From Phycisphaerales bacterium (GTDB lineage: Bacteria > Planctomycetota > Phycisphaerae > Phycisphaerales > UBA1924), in the NCBI GenBank assembly GCA_029260455.1, contig JAJDDF010000001.1, positions 120,353 through 184,352 on the forward strand: a stretch of DNA of 64,000 nucleotides. The letters are read 5' to 3'. This document shows, piece after piece, positions 63,308 to 64,000 of this stretch. A program made the position numbers and the translations under genes. The notes below the pieces were generated by a model. The model did no database searches. It was not told the DNA's origin and was given only the letters and a program-made list of their open reading frames with translations. Numbering within the stretch: the stretch's first letter is position 1; each line of letters begins with the position of its first letter.

Positions 63308-63863
63308 GGAACCAATCGAAGTTGGTGCAGGAGCGGCCGGCTGGGGGAGCGTTCCACCGAGTACGCGGCGGACGCTGCCAGCAGATTCTCGTCAACTCGT
63401 CCGACAGGTGTCGGCACGGGCAACTGAGGCCACCGGCGTGTTCGCGGACATAGTAGGCCAACATGACGACCGCCGTACTATCAAATCGCGGAAATCGGGA
63501 TGACAGGACGGCAGTTGAACTTTTTGCAGCTCAGATCAGCCATTGGTGTCTTGAAACACGGATTCTTCTCTTACGAGGAAGAGAGCTCGTACTCTTCAAC
63601 GATGAACGCCGGGTGCCTTGGTTGCCTTGGGCAACTGCGTTCTTGATTCTTGGTGGCACAGGTCTCTGACCTGTGTGTCATGGGTGCTGCGCAGAACCGT
63701 GCGATTCGCTCGCAGACTTACTCATCACCGGCGTCTTTGGAATTGACAGACGGGCCCGACACTGGCAAGTATGCCCGCGCTTCACATCATTCCACTCCCG
63801 GTTTGACACGCAAACCGGGCCACCCGGCAAGGTCGATATCAGGCTTTTACGAAGATTACACTA
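63308..63863. other. Intergenic region between helicase gene and insertion sequence
   Basis: About 550 bases. Short frames on both strands lack recognised sequence. A REP-like element is at 63794-63825. The rest shows nothing certain. Confidence 0.45.
63794..63825 (+). repeat. REP-like hairpin element, copy 8
   Basis: CCCGGTTTG (63797-63805), loop ACACG, CAAACCGGG (63811-63819), tail CCACCC. Stem variant GGT/ACC; loop differs from the others. Confidence 0.85.
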
Positions 63864-64000
63864 GAGGCTATCCCAAAACCGTTCTCGATGCCGATAGATG
63901 TGCATGCTGACACTTACACATGAACAACTGGACTGGCTCTGCGAGCGCATTCCTGACGCTGAGCGAAGCCCGAAAGGCGGTCGCCCCTCCGCCAACAAAC
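63864..64000 (+). mobile_element. Left end of an insertion sequence, probably IS5-like, cut by the window
   Basis: GAGGCTATCCCAAAAC at 63864 resembles the terminal inverted repeats of IS5-family elements (GAGGCTGTCCCAAAA type). It is preceded by CTA, a plausible three-base target duplication. A transposase frame starts 40 bases inside. The right end is outside the window. Confidence 0.7.
63904..64000 (+). CDS. Transposase N-terminus (partial), IS4/IS5-like
   Basis: Frame open to the window edge from ATG 63904, beginning M-L-T-L-T-H-E-Q-L-D-W-L and continuing to K-G-G-R-P-S-A-N-K. The (K)GGRP(S/P) motif after a short helix is typical of IS5-family transposase N-termini. Only about 32 residues are visible. 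Confidence 0.72.
   Translation, partial: MLTLTHEQLDWLCERIPDAERSPKGGRPSANK

Overview
The window looks like a stretch of chromosome from a Gram-negative planctomycete, most likely the Phycisphaerae lineage. This is inferred from gene content, not from a search. The evidence is several secreted proteins ending in dockerin-like calcium-loop repeats of the type D-N/D-G-D-G-x-V-x-x-x-D-L-x-x-L-L-F-N-F-G, many conserved-looking but unnamed large proteins, overlapping GTG-started operons, and kdsB, which implies Kdo lipopolysaccharide. Base composition is moderately G+C rich and most of the DNA is coding. I see no plasmid or prophage backbone and no CRISPR array.

Layout. 0.1-4.3 kb: redox genes (plant-type ferredoxin-NADP reductase, a CxxC redoxin, a VKOR-DsbA-DsbA fusion) and a sigma-region-4-like small protein. 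4.4-9.5 kb: galE overlapping a lipoprotein alpha/beta hydrolase of the LCAT family, an STN-like secreted protein and an ABC-2 permease. 9.9-19.6 kb: a tight six-gene operon of three SPFH/band-7 membrane proteins, an ABC exporter ATPase and permease, and a large unknown protein. 20.4-28.3 kb: an oligopeptide ABC importer operon with two OppC-type permeases and enlarged permeases. 28.4-30.5 kb: ECF sigma factor, its likely anti-sigma partner and a secreted coiled-coil protein. 30.6 kb: tRNA-Phe(GAA). 31-34.4 kb: acetyltransferase, FG-GAP/dockerin protein, His/Asp-rich repeat protein and an HEIGHH protein. 34.4-38.5 kb: fmt, def, a TPR protein and kdsB. 38.5-39.7 kb: a toxin-antitoxin locus whose Doc toxin carries an extra C-terminal domain homologous to the small protein encoded just upstream. 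39.7-44.4 kb: thrS (no TGS domain), a phosphoesterase, infC (apparent ATT start) and nrdR. 45-54 kb: MATE transporter, secreted serine protease, di-heme peroxidase with a FixH/YtkA-like lipoprotein, a dockerin-type secreted protein, and a PadR regulator with a small membrane protein. 54-63.3 kb: murD, a membrane protein, folE2, a REP-associated tyrosine transposase (RAYT), an ABC-F ATPase and a DEAD-box helicase. 63.9 kb: start of an insertion sequence cut by the window edge.

The most striking signal is in 55.7-63.9 kb. Eight copies of a ~32-base palindromic element (stem CCCGACTTG...CAAGTCGGG with a constant 3' GGCCACCC tail) surround a RAYT gene in inverted orientation. They also sit in frame inside murD and a membrane-protein gene. 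Stem variants change in compensating pairs (GAC/GTC, GGC/GCC, GGT/ACC), so the hairpin itself appears maintained. murD additionally carries two copies of a second, unrelated hairpin family, also in frame. The second candidate of interest is the Doc fusion locus, and the third is the SPFH-trio/ABC operon.
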